From assembly GCA_902762375.1 (NCBI GenBank), contig CACWNY010000003.1, positions 1-64,000 of the forward strand: a stretch of DNA of 64,000 nucleotides, written 5' to 3'. The position numbers and the translations under genes are program-made. The first letter of the stretch is position 1; each line of letters begins with the position of its first letter. The stretch comes from an uncultured Ruminococcus sp. GTDB lineage: Bacteria > Bacillota > Clostridia > Oscillospirales > Acutalibacteraceae. The notes beneath the pieces are model-generated. The model did not search any database, was not told the DNA's origin, and was given only the letters and a program-made list of their open reading frames with translations. This document shows positions 51,507-60,300 of this stretch, piece after piece.

Positions 51507-52460
51507 TCAGCCTTTTACAGCACCGGCAACGATACCTTTGATAATATACTTCTGGCAAGCCAGATAGAAAATAACGATAGGAATAATAGAAAGAACTATC
51601 ATAGCCATCATATTTGCCATATCAATCGAACCGTAACCGCCACGCAGATACTGAATAGCCATAGGTAAAGTTCTTGTTTCGGAAGCACCGAGTAAGAGAT
51701 AAGGAAGGAGATAGTCATTCCAAATCCACATTGCATTGAGGATAGCTACAGTAATAGCAGTGGGTTTGAGAATGGGGAATACAACCAGAAAGAATGTTCT
51801 TACAGGGCCACAACCGTCAATCATTGCAGCTTCTTCGATTTCCAGAGGAACGCCCTTGATAAATCCGACAAACATGAATACCGCAAGACCAGCTCCAAAT
51901 CCTAAATAGACAAAAATAATACCGACCATGTTGTTCAGTTTAAGATTAGAGGCAACCTGTGTCATAGGGTACATGACCATCTGGAAAGGAACAATCATCG
52001 AGAAAGCACACAACAGGTATAACAACTGGGAATACCACTTTTTGACACGCACGATAAACCATGCACACATGGAAGTACATACGATAATCAAAGCAACCGA
52101 AAATACGGTAATGAATACAGAAGTCAGAAATGCACCGAAAAAGCCGATTTTTTCTGCACCTTCCGTGTAGTTGTCAAAACCAACAAAGGAATCTCCGTCA
52201 GGAAAAGCAAAAGGAGCATTACTCAGAAATAATTTTCCTTTGAAGGAGTTCATCAGTACCAGCAGTATGGGAGCAATGAATACACAGGCAAGCACTATCA
52301 GTAAAATGAAAAAGGGAATATCTTTGGATTCCATTTTGGTTTTGACTTTGGTGTCTGCTTCATCGGCGATAATGACTTTTTTAGTATCTCTTTTGGGAAT
52401 GAACTGTCCTTTTACGCCGTTTTCGTCCACAACGGGAACTTGAGTTTTAATCTCTGCCAT
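51507..52460 (-). CDS. Sugar ABC transporter permease (MalG/LacG type)
   Basis: A 317-residue inner-membrane permease with six segments and the EAA loop EIEEAAMIDGCGPVRTFFLVVFP. Unusually it starts with a 50-residue hydrophilic cytoplasmic extension (PKRDTKKVIIADEADTKVKTK) before the first helix. It pairs with the MalF-type permease, whose TGA overlaps its ATG by one base (TGATG). No ATP-binding gene is present, so a shared MsmX-like ATPase elsewhere is likely. Confidence 0.92.
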   Translation of the reverse strand: MAEIKTQVPVVDENGVKGQFIPKRDTKKVIIADEADTKVKTKMESKDIPFFILLIVLACVFIAPILLVLMNSFKGKLFLSNAPFAFPDGDSFVGFDNYTEGAEKIGFFGAFLTSVFITVFSVALIIVCTSMCAWFIVRVKKWYSQLLYLLCAFSMIVPFQMVMYPMTQVASNLKLNNMVGIIFVYLGFGAGLAVFMFVGFIKGVPLEIEEAAMIDGCGPVRTFFLVVFPILKPTAITVAILNAMWIWNDYLLPYLLLGASETRTLPMAIQYLRGGYGSIDMANMMAMIVLSIIPIVIFYLACQKYIIKGIVAGAVKG

Positions 52461-53302
52461 CAGCTTTCAACCTCCTTACTCCTTGTCAGATAGAGTTGGG
52501 TAAGTGCAATTACGGCAACAATGATGAAGAATACAACAGCTTTTGCCTGTCCTACACCCTGATAATCTACTCTGCCATAGAAAGTATTGTAGATATCTAA
52601 GGCAAGCATTTGTGTTTCTGTACCGGGAGCCCCTGCGGTGAGAGCAAGGTTCTGGTCGAAGAGTTTGAAGGAGTTGGTGAGGGTGAGGAAAGTACAGATG
52701 GTGATAGAGGGCATAACCTGAGGAACGGTAATTTTGATAAGTTTCTGGAAATTGGTTGCCCCGTCAATGTCAGCAGCTTCCAGTAAGTCAGGAGAAACAT
52801 TCTGTATACCGGCTATGTAGATAATCATCATATAACCGATTAACTGCCAGTTCATCAGAATGACAAGTCCCCAGAAACCATACGAAGCGTCATAGGTGAT
52901 GGACACATCGAAATAGGAAAGTACACCGTTAATAATCATCAACCAGATGTAACCGAGTACGATACCGCCGATAAGGTTGGGCATGAAGAAAATGGTACGG
53001 AAAAGATTAGTCCCTTTAATACTTTTCGTCAGCAACAGTGCCAGCAGAAAGGCAATAACATTGATGGTAATGACAGAAACGATAGTAAATTTTACGGTAA
53101 ACCATAATGCATTGACAAAATCACTGTCCTGAAAGGCTTTGGTATAGTTGCTGATTCCAACCCACTTGGCATTGCTGACCGTTTTGAATTTGGTAAACGA
53201 AAGATAGATACCCATGATAAACGGGGCAATAAACGAGATGATGAATGCCACAACAGTAGGCAATACAAACAGCGGAAACCACCGTTTTATCGCTTTTTGC
53301 AT
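52460..53302 (-). CDS. Sugar ABC transporter permease (MalF/UgpA type)
   Basis: A 280-residue permease with six membrane segments and the EAA loop LLEAADIDGATNFQKLIKITVP. ATG 53302 is preferred: AAAGGAGG is 6 nt upstream, and 18 further in-frame codons upstream would place the ribosome site inside the gene. Carries an oligo- or monosaccharide together with the neighbouring permease and binding protein. Confidence 0.93.
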   Translation of the reverse strand: MQKAIKRWFPLFVLPTVVAFIISFIAPFIMGIYLSFTKFKTVSNAKWVGISNYTKAFQDSDFVNALWFTVKFTIVSVITINVIAFLLALLLTKSIKGTNLFRTIFFMPNLIGGIVLGYIWLMIINGVLSYFDVSITYDASYGFWGLVILMNWQLIGYMMIIYIAGIQNVSPDLLEAADIDGATNFQKLIKITVPQVMPSITICTFLTLTNSFKLFDQNLALTAGAPGTETQMLALDIYNTFYGRVDYQGVGQAKAVVFFIIVAVIALTQLYLTRSKEVES

Positions 53303-53427
53303 AAGATAACCTCCTTTAATAAAAAGTGCTTTAAGAAAAATCACCCGCACTCCCAAAACAACAGGAATGCGAGTGATACTACCTTTTTCATATAATCCAA
53401 ACCAAATCTGTTATACAGATGATGGAA

Positions 53428-54843
53428 TTATTCAGCTTTCAGTTGAACTTCCTTAGCCCATGAAGTTTTTGCATTTTCAACAACTTTAGCCCATTCGGTC
53501 TGTCCCTGAACATATTTCAGCAAGTCAGCACCGAAGTCATTTTTCCATTTTTCACTGGGGATACCTGCAAATACCCAAGGAACAGAAGTGATACCGTCTT
53601 TTTCCATCCAAGCCAGAACTTCTTTAGCCAGAGGGTCAGTAGGTTTTTCATTGTCGCTGAATGTAGTGAACGGAGCAATAAATCCGAGTTCATTAACAAC
53701 AGCTTTTTTACCATAGTCTGAGGAGAAGAGCCATTCCAGGAAGTCTACAGAAGCCTGCTGTTTAGCGGGGTCAGATTCGCTGTTGATAGCGAAGTAGTTT
53801 TCTGTACCGATACACAAGCCCTGTGTTTCTTCACCTTCAGCACCTGTATAGATAGGAAGATATTTGATATCTGTGTCTTTGACAACATTTCCCTTTGTAG
53901 AAGAAATCTGTCCCCAAGCCCAGTTACCGTTCTGTACCATAGCAACATCGCCTACAGCAAATTCACTCATGGATTCGTCAACGGTTTTTGAACCTAACTG
54001 TTTCTTATCTGTACCTGAATTATTGGTATACAGGTCAAAGATATTCTTATAGTTGTCAGCACCTGAGAATGCCAGTTCTTTTGCGTTGAGGCAATTTGTC
54101 AAAGCGTTACCGCCTGTGTTAAATTCATAATAAAGAGGAACATCGACAAGGTGGGTCTGCCATCTCCAGTCATCGCCTTTTTTCAGTGATGTGGAAGCGA
54201 ATACACCTTTGATACCCAAATCGCCTTTGATTTTGGTCATGTCTTCAACAACGGCTTTGAGGTTATCGAAACTCCTGATTTCGTCCATGCTACTAAATTC
54301 TGTAGATTTTTTGTCAGAATTAAAGTACTTGTCCATGATAGCGTTATTATAGATGATACCATAACCTTCAACAGCATAAGGAATACCGTAAACACCGTCA
54401 CCGCTGGTAACTGCAAGAGATTTGTCAGAAAGAGAGTCATAAAGTTTTGTGCCTTTCAAATCTGCACAGTAGTCTTTCCAGTTTTCGTAACCGACAGGTC
54501 CGTTAATCTGGAAGATAGTCGGGGCAGAATCTGCATTAGCCATTTGTGTGGTGAGTGTTTTTTCATATTCACCCGAAGCTGCGGTAGTGACTTTTACCTT
54601 GATACCTGTTTCTTTTTCGTACTGAGCTGCGATAGCCTCATACTTCTGGGAAATTTCAGGTTTGAAGTTCAGGTAATAGATTTCCTTTACACTGCTGGTG
54701 TCAACTTTGGAATCACTGCTGAGTTTACTTCCGCCGTCACTCGTGTTGCCACCGTCTGAACCGTTACAGCCCGAAAGAGCAACTGCCGAAACACTCAGAC
54801 ACAATGCCATAAATACAGCGGTCAGTTTTGTCAATTTTCTCAT
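53428..54843 (-). CDS. Extracellular sugar-binding lipoprotein (ABC family 1)
   Basis: A 471-residue solute-binding protein of the carbohydrate uptake CUT1 type. The signal peptide ends in LSGC (lipobox, Cys26), followed by a Ser/Gly-rich tether and the SBP_bac_1 domain (EIYYLNFKPEISQKYEAIA ... FAVGDVAMVQNGNW). First gene of the importer operon, 125 bp before the permeases. AAGGAGCG lies 9-10 nt before the ATG. The sugar cannot be inferred. Confidence 0.94.
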   Translation of the reverse strand: MRKLTKLTAVFMALCLSVSAVALSGCNGSDGGNTSDGGSKLSSDSKVDTSSVKEIYYLNFKPEISQKYEAIAAQYEKETGIKVKVTTAASGEYEKTLTTQMANADSAPTIFQINGPVGYENWKDYCADLKGTKLYDSLSDKSLAVTSGDGVYGIPYAVEGYGIIYNNAIMDKYFNSDKKSTEFSSMDEIRSFDNLKAVVEDMTKIKGDLGIKGVFASTSLKKGDDWRWQTHLVDVPLYYEFNTGGNALTNCLNAKELAFSGADNYKNIFDLYTNNSGTDKKQLGSKTVDESMSEFAVGDVAMVQNGNWAWGQISSTKGNVVKDTDIKYLPIYTGAEGEETQGLCIGTENYFAINSESDPAKQQASVDFLEWLFSSDYGKKAVVNELGFIAPFTTFSDNEKPTDPLAKEVLAWMEKDGITSVPWVFAGIPSEKWKNDFGADLLKYVQGQTEWAKVVENAKTSWAKEVQLKAE

Positions 54844-54945
54844 AGGATTTTTTCGCTCCTTTTATAAAATGAATTTTTAAAGACAAATTGGAATGTTTGT
54901 GTAATATATCTATTATTTTCATTTTATTCCAATCTCTTATGAGTT

Positions 54946-54974
54946 ATATTAACACAAAAAGTTGTCGATTTCAA
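54946..54974 (-). promoter_or_regulatory. Promoter of the sugar ABC importer
   Basis: On the minus strand TTGAAA (54974-54969), 17-nt spacer, TAATAT (54951-54946), about 100 bp before the binding-protein ATG. The rest of the 54844-55060 gap shows no gene or obvious operator. Confidence 0.65.
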
Positions 54975-55060
54975 TAAAAAAGACAAAACTTTTACTTTCA
55001 TAACAACAATTTTATGTTTTGAACAAATACACGGTGTTTTTATAGGCAAAAAGACAGTTT

Positions 55061-55258
55061 TTTCTATCTGTGCGGTTGGAATGATATTCTTATCATATAG
55101 CTATGACAAATAAAAGTTTTTGTCAACTTTTTTCAAAAAGTTGTGGGGTCAAGGGGCAAAGCCCCTTGTGGGATTTTTAAGGGCGAAGCCCTTAAACTCC
55201 CCAAAATCCAAACAAAATTTGCGTCAGCAAATTTTGACAGTAACTATTTCATTCTCAA
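55061..55258 (-). repeat. MITE family copy 20 (reverse)
   Basis: TTTCTATCTGTGCGGTTG end, GACAAATAAAAG, CAACTTTTTTCAAAAAGTTG (another compensated third hairpin), AAGGGGC, AAGGGC and AT hairpins; the right end is decayed. It lies just beyond the stop of the Rrf2 gene. Confidence 0.88.
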
Positions 55259-55271
55259 GGCAGTTTTTATA

Positions 55272-55685
55272 TCACACAGTACCGTTGATAAGGTCTGACA
55301 GAGTAACGCTTTCAAGATAATCATTGACAACATTGTCTAGTTTCTGCCACAGCGGTAAAGTCAGACAGTTTTCCCAGCGGTCACAGACAAAATCCTTTGT
55401 CCTATCCAGACAGGTAACGGGAGCAAGTGTTCCTTCGGCGGTCTGTAAAATCGTTCCTATAGTATAATGTGAGGGGTCATATTTCAGACGGTAACCACCT
55501 TTTTTGCCTCTCAGACTTTCCAGAAATCCTGCTTTGTAGAGTGAGGCAACAATACTTTCCAGATATTTCACAGAAATATTCTGTCGTTGAGCAACATCGT
55601 TCAACGATAAGAACTGACCGCCACTGTTTTGTGCGAGGTCTATCATAATTCTTAACGCATAGCGTCCTTTTGTAGATATCATCAT
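55272..55685 (-). CDS. Rrf2 family transcriptional regulator (IscR-like)
   Basis: A 137-residue winged-helix regulator. The N-terminus MISTKGRYALRIMIDLA and helix-turn-helix region NDVAQRQNISVKYLESI are classic Rrf2. Three cysteines in CLDRTKDFVCDRWENC sit where IscR-type proteins bind a 2Fe-2S cluster, so it may sense iron-sulfur or redox status. No isc/suf genes are adjacent. Confidence 0.93.
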   Translation of the reverse strand: MMISTKGRYALRIMIDLAQNSGGQFLSLNDVAQRQNISVKYLESIVASLYKAGFLESLRGKKGGYRLKYDPSHYTIGTILQTAEGTLAPVTCLDRTKDFVCDRWENCLTLPLWQKLDNVVNDYLESVTLSDLINGTV

Positions 55686-55760
55686 AATTGAGGGTACTCC
55701 TTTTCGAAAAGATTATACTATCATTCTAACACAAAACGGAAAAAAATCAATCATAAATAC

Positions 55761-55789
55761 TTGCAATTCCCTTTTTGGTATGGTAAAAT
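55761..55789 (+). promoter_or_regulatory. Promoter of rpsB-tsf
   Basis: TTGCAA (55761-55766), 17-nt spacer, TAAAAT (55784-55789) with an extended TG at 55781-55782. A leader of about 110 nt follows with short self-complementary parts but no leader motif I can name. Confidence 0.78.
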
Positions 55790-55901
55790 ATACAGGCATT
55801 TCGCACACCGTTACTTTTCCCGAGGTGCTGTTATACTGCTGGCAGTCGGGTACGGCAGAAAAAAGTACGGTGGAGGATTTAACCTTAAGGAGGAATTTTT
55901 A

Positions 55902-56654
55902 ATGGCAGTAGTATCAATGAAACAGCTTTTGGAGGCAGGCGTACATTTCGGTCACCAGACAAGAAGATGGAACCCTAAAATGCAGGAGTACATTTTCACC
56001 GAAAGAAACGGTATCTATATTATTGACCTTCAAAAGACAGTAAGAAAACTGGAAGAGGCTTACAGATTTGTCCGTGACCTTTCTATGGAAGGCAAGAGTG
56101 TACTGTTTGTCGGAACAAAGAAACAGGCACAGGATTCTGTCAAGGAAGAAGCTGAAAGAGCAGGAGCATTCTATGTCAATGCAAGATGGCTTGGCGGTAT
56201 GATGACAAACTTCACCACTATCCAGAGAAGAATTAACAGATTAAAACAACTTCGTGCTATGGAAGCAGACGGTACTTTTGATTTACTCCCCAAAAAGGAA
56301 GTTATCAAACTGAATCTTGAAATCGAAAAACTGGAAAAATTCATGGGCGGTATCAAAGAGATGAAAGAAATGCCTGGAGCATTGTTCATTGTTGACCCCC
56401 GCAAAGAAAGAATTGCCGTTGCTGAGGCAAAGAAACTTGGTATTCCCATAGTAGCTATTGTAGACACCAACTGTGACCCTGATGAAATCGACTATGTTAT
56501 TCCTGGTAACGATGACGCTATCCGTGCGGTAAAACTCATTGCAGGAGCAATCGCAAATGCTATTATTGAGGGTAACGAGGGCAGAATGGGTGCAGCAGCA
56601 GAAACAACCGAAGAAGCTGACGAAACACCTGTAGCCGAAGAAGTTGCAGAATAA
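55902..56654 (+). CDS. rpsB: 30S ribosomal protein S2
   Basis: A 250-residue uS2 protein. [20 protein letters not shown] and [25 protein letters not shown] are unmistakable, as is [10 protein letters not shown]. It binds late to the 30S head-body junction and is needed for initiation. AAGGAGGAA lies 6 nt before ATG 55902. An acidic Ala/Glu/Thr tail (about 228-250) is typical of clostridial S2. Cotranscribed with tsf 45 bp downstream. Confidence 0.98.
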   Translation: MAVVSMKQLLEAGVHFGHQTRRWNPKMQEYIFTERNGIYIIDLQKTVRKLEEAYRFVRDLSMEGKSVLFVGTKKQAQDSVKEEAERAGAFYVNARWLGGMMTNFTTIQRRINRLKQLRAMEADGTFDLLPKKEVIKLNLEIEKLEKFMGGIKEMKEMPGALFIVDPRKERIAVAEAKKLGIPIVAIVDTNCDPDEIDYVIPGNDDAIRAVKLIAGAIANAIIEGNEGRMGAAAETTEEADETPVAEEVAE

Positions 56655-56699
56655 TTCTGATAAACAGGTAAAACACTTTTTGAGAAAGGATTGATAAAA

Positions 56700-57608
56700 A
56701 TGGCATTTACAGCAAAAGATGTAAAGGCATTGAGAGAGAAGACAGGCTGTGGCATGATGGACTGTAAAAAGGCACTGACACAGGCTGACGGTGATATGGA
56801 AAAGGCAATCGACTTTTTGAGAGAACAAGGTCTGGCAAAACAGGCTAAGAAAAGCGGAAGAATTGCTGCTGAGGGTGTTGCTTTTGCAAAGACAAGTGCA
56901 GACGGTAAAATCGGTGTAGTTATCGAAGTCAACGCAGAAACAGACTTTGTGGCTAAGAACGCAGATTTCCAGGCATTTGTAGAAACCTGTGCAGATACCG
57001 TTATTGAGCAGAACCCTGCTGATGTTGACGCTTTACTGGCTTGTACAGCAAGTGGTTCAACAGAAACGGTTGACGCTTTGCTCAAAGAGAAAGTATTGAC
57101 TATCGGCGAAAACATCAAAATCAGAAGATTTACCCGTTTTGAAGGCAATGTTGTTGCTTATGTACACGCTGGCGGAAGAATTGGTGTTATCGTAAACTTT
57201 GATACTGATGTTGCTTACAATGACGCATTTGTTGCTTACGGTAAAGATATTGCTATGCAGATTGCAGCAATCAACCCTTCATTCCTTACTAAGGAAGATG
57301 TTTCCGCAGAAACACTTGAACACGAAAAGAAAATCCTTATGGAACAGGTTATCAACGAGGGTAAACCTGCAAAAATTGCTGAAAAAATCGTTATGGGTAA
57401 AATCGGCAAATTCTATAAGGAAAACTGTCTTGTTGAGCAGGCTTTCGTAAAAGACGGCAACATGAATGTTACACAGTACACCAATACGGTTGCTAAAGAG
57501 CTTGGCGGTTCTATCAAGATTACCGCATTTGTCCGTTATGAGAAGGGCGAAGGCTTAGAAAAGAGAGAAGATAACTTTGCTGATGAAGTTGCTTCAATGG
57601 TAAAATAA
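56700..57608 (+). CDS. tsf: Elongation factor Ts
   Basis: A 302-residue guanine-nucleotide exchange factor for EF-Tu. MAFTAKDVKALREKTGCGMM holds the UBA-like N-terminal domain and the first Ts signature; the second (VVIEVNAETDFVAKN) is near residue 75-90. Two core domains and a C-terminal segment give the usual length. GAGAAAGGA lies about 9 nt before ATG 56700. Directly followed by a strong terminator. Confidence 0.98.
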   Translation: MAFTAKDVKALREKTGCGMMDCKKALTQADGDMEKAIDFLREQGLAKQAKKSGRIAAEGVAFAKTSADGKIGVVIEVNAETDFVAKNADFQAFVETCADTVIEQNPADVDALLACTASGSTETVDALLKEKVLTIGENIKIRRFTRFEGNVVAYVHAGGRIGVIVNFDTDVAYNDAFVAYGKDIAMQIAAINPSFLTKEDVSAETLEHEKKILMEQVINEGKPAKIAEKIVMGKIGKFYKENCLVEQAFVKDGNMNVTQYTNTVAKELGGSIKITAFVRYEKGEGLEKREDNFADEVASMVK

Positions 57609-57624
57609 TTCTGAAAGTTTCTTT

Positions 57625-57651
57625 AGTGGGGGCTTAGACCCCCACTTTTTT
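57625..57651 (+). terminator. Terminator after tsf
   Basis: AGTGGGGG pairs with CCCCCACT around CTTAGA, followed by TTTTT. Confidence 0.93.
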
Positions 57652-57663
57652 CAGCATTAAGAG

Positions 57664-57882
57664 GTTAAGGGCGTTGCCCTTAACAATCCTATCAGGGGCG
57701 TTGCCCCTGAACCCCACGAACTTTTTGAAAAAAGTTCGACAAAAACTTTTAAGTTGTCATAGCCATACTTTGAGATAACAATCCGAACGCAGTGAGCCGA
57801 AAAAGTTTTTTGTTCACTTTTTTTCAAAAAAGTGGGCAGGGTTAAGGGGTTGGGAACACAGACACTGTGCGGCAGTCCCTTA
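57664..57882. repeat. MITE family dimer, copy 21
   Basis: Forward part with CGAAC...GTTCG hairpin, junction AATCCGAACGCAGTGAGCC, inverted part with CACTTTTTTTCAAAAAAGTG, then a diverged end GTTAAGGGG...CCCTTAA that contains the stop codon of the PdaB-like gene. Confidence 0.84.
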
Positions 57883-58644
57883 ATTAGTGTGCATTCGTCC
57901 TTCGTGGTCGGTGTAATATTTTCCTTTGAGCAGTAATTCGGAAATGGGAACTATCGTGTAACCTTCTTCTTTGATGGTATCAATAATTGTGGGTAATGCT
58001 TCGGGTGTATTTTCTGCACCGTTGTGCATGAGGATAATACTGCCGTTTTTCAGATTGTTCTTAATTCTTTCTACCATCTGTTGCGGTGTGGGGTTTTTCC
58101 AGTCCAGACTGTCAATATCCCACTGAATACAATACATATTGATATCATTGGTTACCGTGACGACATTATTATTGTAATCTCCATACGGTGGTCGGAAAAG
58201 TGTGGGACGCTTTTTAATGAGTTTCTCAATTTTGGTATTGCACTGTTCAAGTTCGTCTTTTACTTTATCGTCTGAGAGTTGCGGTAAATGAGGGTGCGTG
58301 TCAGAATGATTGCCCACATCATGCCCCCTTTTGGCAATTTCCTTTACAGATTCGGGATATTTATCTACCCACATTCCTACAAGAAAAAAAGTCGCTTTTA
58401 CCTTTTTTTCGTCCAGAATATTCAGTAAAGTTTCTGTCTGTTCATTGCCCCACGCTGCGTCGAACGAAATACTGACCTGTTTTTTGTCTGTTTCGACACA
58501 GTATATCGGAATTTTTCTCTCTGTCGTAGATACATCAATGACTTTTGCATAACTTTTTCCGAATATACCAATACCTGTCAAAAATAATGCCAATGCTCCC
58601 ATAATAATCAGTAACCGCCTTTTGGTAAACACAAAAAATTTCAT
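57880..58644 (-). CDS. PdaB-like polysaccharide deacetylase
   Basis: A 254-residue membrane-anchored NodB-fold protein: helix at about 10-30, then SFDAAWG (motif 1), HSDTHPH (motif 2, two His), RPPYG (motif 3), DIDSLDW (motif 4) and ILMHNG (motif 5). The normally second Asp of motif 1 (FDD) is Ala, as in the PdaB branch (FDxxWG), where B. subtilis PdaB is needed to keep the spore cortex. A sporulation or peptidoglycan role is therefore likely but catalytic activity is uncertain. The TAA stop comes from MITE sequence. Confidence 0.9.
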   Translation of the reverse strand: MKFFVFTKRRLLIIMGALALFLTGIGIFGKSYAKVIDVSTTERKIPIYCVETDKKQVSISFDAAWGNEQTETLLNILDEKKVKATFFLVGMWVDKYPESVKEIAKRGHDVGNHSDTHPHLPQLSDDKVKDELEQCNTKIEKLIKKRPTLFRPPYGDYNNNVVTVTNDINMYCIQWDIDSLDWKNPTPQQMVERIKNNLKNGSIILMHNGAENTPEALPTIIDTIKEEGYTIVPISELLLKGKYYTDHEGRMHTN

Positions 58645-58847
58645 TATCTATCCGCCTCCTGTTTTATTATATTATATCTATGTATATTTTCAGCAGATTA
58701 TGATTGTCTGCTGAGTTTTACGCTTAATTGTATAGAATACAATTAAAAAGTACAAAATTGACTACTATTATCTCTTATATATCTTATTTGTGCAATTAAA
58801 CACTTGAAATTTGTTTAATTTTCAGTCGAATTTTGAGAAATTTACTA

Positions 58848-58875
58848 TTGTCAAAAAAAATAAATGATGTATAAT
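58848..58875 (+). promoter_or_regulatory. Promoter of the YbjN-like gene
   Basis: TTGTCA (58848-58853), 16-nt spacer, TATAAT (58870-58875), 80 bp before the ATG. The 58645-58955 gap has no other clear feature. Confidence 0.75.
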
Positions 58876-58955
58876 ATAGGTAGGACGGATATTATTTGGG
58901 ATAACCATTATGGTTATTTTGTCTGAAATCATTTTATTTTCGGAGATGTGAAATC

Positions 58956-59936
58956 ATGATACAGCAGGAGAACAGTCAACAGGCACAGTCCATATTTGAA
59001 GCACTTTGTTTTGCCCTGACAAAACTGGAATGGGACTATGATAAAAATTCATCAAAATTACAGATTACCACTACTGTGTGGGGAGATGATATTCCTATGG
59101 AGATTGTCATCACCACCGAAAGTGAAAAACAGCGTGTCATATTATATTCAGTCGTTCCCTTTGAAGTTGCAGATAACAAAGAGGCAGATATTGCTTTAGC
59201 TTTGAGTATGATAAATACCAATCTGGCATATGGCAGTTTCAAATATAACATTGCTGAAAAGAAGGTATATTTTCAGCTTGTCAGTCGTTTTGACGGCTGT
59301 GAGATGAGTACATCTGTTTTTGAACAGATACTGACCTATGCAGTAAAAATAATTGATGACTATAATGATAAACTGTTATTGTTAGCTGATAATCTGATGA
59401 CACTGGACGAATTTACAGAATTTCTGACAGCTTTAATCGAAAAGGAAGGTATAAAGGAAAAGGAGGAACGCACAGAAAAAGAAAATGAAAATGTGGAAGG
59501 AATATTTGAGAAAATAAAAAATGTAGCAGCGTTGGAAACAGCAGAGTACACAGTAAATCCTGAAGAATTATCCGTCAATTTTACCGTTGTGGGAGAAGAT
59601 TTGCCTATGGATATCACAGTGAGAGCAGATAAGGAAAATCAGATTATCAGTGTAACATCTCCGATGCCTTATAAAATCAGCTTAGACAACAGAGTGGTTT
59701 GTGGTATTGCAGTGTGTGCGGTTTCCGAAAGACTTGAAGCAGGCAATTTTGACTATGAGATTATCAACGGAATTATCACTTTCAGAGTGACAACACCGTT
59801 TAAAGACTGTGTTGTTGAACAGGAACTGATTGCCAATATGGTTGCTTATGCAAGCAAAATGACAGACGATTACAATGACAGATTTCTGGCACTGGATAAA
59901 GGTTTCCTGAAACTGGAGAATTTCATCAGCCAATAA
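58956..59936 (+). CDS. Tandem YbjN-like domain protein
   Basis: A 326-residue cytoplasmic protein made of two similar halves (about 5-150 and 182-326). Each has a WGDDIPMEIVI / VGEDLPMDITV strand, an NTNLAYGSFKYNIAEKKVYF / SERLEAGNFDYEIINGIITF core and ends in a DDYNDKLLLL / DDYNDRFLAL helix. The fold resembles YbjN/type III secretion chaperones. Function unknown. GGAGATGTGAA is upstream of ATG 58956. The halves are joined by a charged helix (about 160-180). Confidence 0.75.
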   Translation: MIQQENSQQAQSIFEALCFALTKLEWDYDKNSSKLQITTTVWGDDIPMEIVITTESEKQRVILYSVVPFEVADNKEADIALALSMINTNLAYGSFKYNIAEKKVYFQLVSRFDGCEMSTSVFEQILTYAVKIIDDYNDKLLLLADNLMTLDEFTEFLTALIEKEGIKEKEERTEKENENVEGIFEKIKNVAALETAEYTVNPEELSVNFTVVGEDLPMDITVRADKENQIISVTSPMPYKISLDNRVVCGIAVCAVSERLEAGNFDYEIINGIITFRVTTPFKDCVVEQELIANMVAYASKMTDDYNDRFLALDKGFLKLENFISQ

Positions 59937-59962
59937 ACCCATGATGTATTTGGAAAGATTTG

Positions 59963-60244
59963 GTGATATGCGTGTATACTAAAGAAAAATTCATAAACAG
60001 TATGGCAGAGAATATGCCTGTACTGAGAAAGAAACTCAGATTATCACAGGAAAATCTGGCAGATATTATCGGTGTGAGCAGATATACCATCATGCTGATA
60101 GAGAATAAAAAAAGAAAAATGACATGGACAATGTTTCTGGCATTGTTTCTTGTATTTGAACGCAACGAACAGACAGCGGTATTATTGGAAACTTTTGAAA
60201 TTTCTTGTAAGGAACTGGAAAATTTTATTGTAACCGTACAATAA
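59963..60244 (+). CDS. XRE-family helix-turn-helix regulator
   Basis: About 93 residues. LRKKLRLSQENLADIIGVSRYTIMLIENKKRKM is a complete XRE helix-turn-helix; the C-terminal 40 residues form a helical tail of unknown role. Possible starts are GTG 59963 or 59972; GGAAAG lies upstream. It follows the YbjN-like gene closely and ends just before a strong terminator. Confidence 0.83.
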   Translation: MICVYTKEKFINSMAENMPVLRKKLRLSQENLADIIGVSRYTIMLIENKKRKMTWTMFLALFLVFERNEQTAVLLETFEISCKELENFIVTVQ

Positions 60245-60245
60245 C

Positions 60246-60287
60246 AAAAAAAGTCGCTTTTTATCATACAAAAAGCGACTTTTTTTG
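60246..60287. terminator. Terminator after the XRE gene
   Basis: AGTCGCTTTTT pairs perfectly with AAAAAGCGACT, extended by A7/T7 tracts that make it active in both directions. Confidence 0.93.
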
Positions 60288-60300
60288 ACAGATATCAGAG

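Noticed and set aside
55790-55901. Autoregulatory S2 leader upstream of rpsB
   Set aside because: A leader-length gap exists, but I see no recognisable conserved S2-binding structure, so it is not called.
57841-57882. Possible tRNA-like fold GTTAAGGGG...CCCTTAA
   Set aside because: No anticodon arm, T-loop or CCA-type end; it is a diverged MITE end overlapping a stop codon.
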